The notes beneath the pieces were generated by a model, which had not been told where the DNA came from, made no database searches, and saw only the letters and a program-made list of their open reading frames with translations. DNA of 5,922 nt from DATKEG01 sp035544515 (GTDB lineage Bacteria > Acidobacteriota > Vicinamibacteria > Fen-336): the NCBI GenBank assembly GCA_035544515.1, contig DATKEG010000096.1:1-5922 (forward strand). The letters run 5' to 3'. Every line of letters starts with the position of its first letter. Position 1 is the first letter of the stretch. Positions 5,297 to 5,922 of the stretch are shown in pieces. The translations under genes were made by a program, and so were the position numbers.

Positions 5297-5922
5297 GTGA
5301 GGCGGGCAGGGGGCGCGGACGTCGTGGTGATCGGCGCGGGCATCGTCGGCCTGTCGGCGGCGCGGAGCCTGGCCACGGCGGGGGCCCGCGTGCTGGTGGT
5401 GGAGCGCCGCCGCGTGGGCGCGGAGGCCTCGAGCGCGGCCGCCGGCATGCTCGCGCCGCAGGTGGAGGCGGCGGAGGGCTCGCCCCTGCTCGACCTGGCG
5501 CTGCGCGCGCGCGAGCATCTCGTGTCGCTGGTGCCGGCCCTCGAGGAGGAGACGGGCATCGGCGTCGAGCTCTCCGCCGAGGGCATCCTCGAGGTCGCCT
5601 TCACCGAGGACGAGGAGAAGACGCTCGACGAGCGGTTCGCCTGGCAGCGCGCGCGCGGGCTGGCCGTCGAGCGGCTTTCCGGCCCGGAGCTGCGCGAGGC
5701 CGAGCCCAATCTCGCCGGGCATGCCCGCGCCGGCCTCTTCTTCCCGCGGGACCGCTCCCTGGACAACGTCCGGCTCACGCGCGCGCTGGCCGCCTCGGCC
5801 GTGGCGCGCGGAGCGAGCCTGCTCTGCGGGCGCCCGGTGACGGGCCTTCTCCTCGACGCCTCCGGCCGCGTCGGCGGCGTGCGTGCCGGCGCGGAGACCT
5901 TCGAGGCGCCGGCGGTGATCAA
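5297..5922 (+). CDS. thiO: Glycine oxidase ThiO-like FAD-dependent amine oxidase, 3' end cut by window edge
   Basis: The plus frame is open from a GTG at 5297-5299 to the right edge, about 208 codons with no stop, so the C-terminal half is missing. The N-terminus is a classic FAD-binding Rossmann motif: VVVIGAGIVGLSAARSL, with glycines 13, 15 and 18, and the ribose-binding acid E36 in VLVVERRRVG. SSAAAGMLAPQ (45-55) is the hallmark that separates ThiO-like glycine oxidases from other members of the D-amino-acid oxidase family. ThiO oxidises glycine to iminoglycine for the thiazole part of thiamine; relatives deaminate sarcosine or D-amino acids. Cytoplasmic. No in-frame ATG or GTG lies closer upstream and no ribosome binding site is visible. 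A CAGAAT box (5282-5287) lies 9 nt before the GTG. No thiamine gene is visible, since downstream sequence is absent. The family call is strong; the exact substrate is less certain. Confidence 0.85.
   Translation, partial: MRRAGGADVVVIGAGIVGLSAARSLATAGARVLVVERRRVGAEASSAAAGMLAPQVEAAEGSPLLDLALRAREHLVSLVPALEEETGIGVELSAEGILEVAFTEDEEKTLDERFAWQRARGLAVERLSGPELREAEPNLAGHARAGLFFPRDRSLDNVRLTRALAASAVARGASLLCGRPVTGLLLDASGRVGGVRAGAETFEAPAVI

Noticed and set aside
3551..5722. 723-codon minus-strand ORF
   Set aside because: It covers the cNMP/DUF4388 gene, part of the zinc-ribbon gene and part of thiO in other frames. Its composition is R, G, A and P-rich without domains.
5197..5922. N-terminal extension of the zinc-ribbon ORF up to the window edge (407 codons)
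   Set aside because: The added part is antisense to thiO and is S, R, A and P-rich. The convincing protein starts at 5196 next to the Cys motif and the -10 box.

Overview
The window is very GC-rich and tightly packed. It holds seven genes on both strands, two of them cut by the window edges. No rRNA, tRNA, CRISPR array, insertion sequence or phage gene is visible. The GC content, two DUF4388 (PATAN-type) proteins and a lysine 6-aminotransferase paired with a DapB-fold dehydrogenase suggest a chromosomal piece of a high-GC soil or sediment bacterium. Myxococcota, Rokubacteria/Methylomirabilota or Acidobacteria are candidates. This placement is inference; there is no marker gene to settle it.

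Region 1 (1-3498, minus strand). Four genes are read in the same direction. The first three form a likely operon: L-lysine 6-transaminase (lat), an unrecognised 75-residue protein with a clear ribosome binding site, and a dehydrogenase of the 2,4-diaminopentanoate dehydrogenase / DapB-like family. The fourth, 72 bp downstream, is the N-terminal part of a DUF4388 protein with a GspE/MshE-N-like insert. It may have its own promoter. Lat should convert lysine to 2-aminoadipate 6-semialdehyde. The dehydrogenase would then act on an amino, imine or oxo compound, which makes this an unusual lysine-catabolic cassette.

Region 2 (3499-3706). A 208-bp divergent intergenic region carries -10-like boxes facing both ways and GC-rich inverted repeats between them. 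The rightward -10 is a perfect TATAAT, 11 nt before an ATG that has no Shine-Dalgarno, which points to a leaderless mRNA.

Region 3 (3707-5196). A plus-strand gene encodes a cyclic-nucleotide-binding domain fused to DUF4388, with no recognisable DNA-binding domain. It meets a minus-strand gene tail to tail. That second gene encodes a zinc ribbon, a coiled coil, two membrane helices and a second coiled coil. The two stop codons overlap in one CTAG.

Region 4 (5197-5922). A 100-bp divergent gap is followed by the 5' part of a glycine oxidase (ThiO-like) gene that runs off the right edge.

Together the genes suggest amino-acid catabolism (lat, the dehydrogenase, the glycine oxidase) beside a small signalling group built from DUF4388, cNMP-binding and zinc-ribbon modules. 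The functional link between the two groups is not shown by the sequence.
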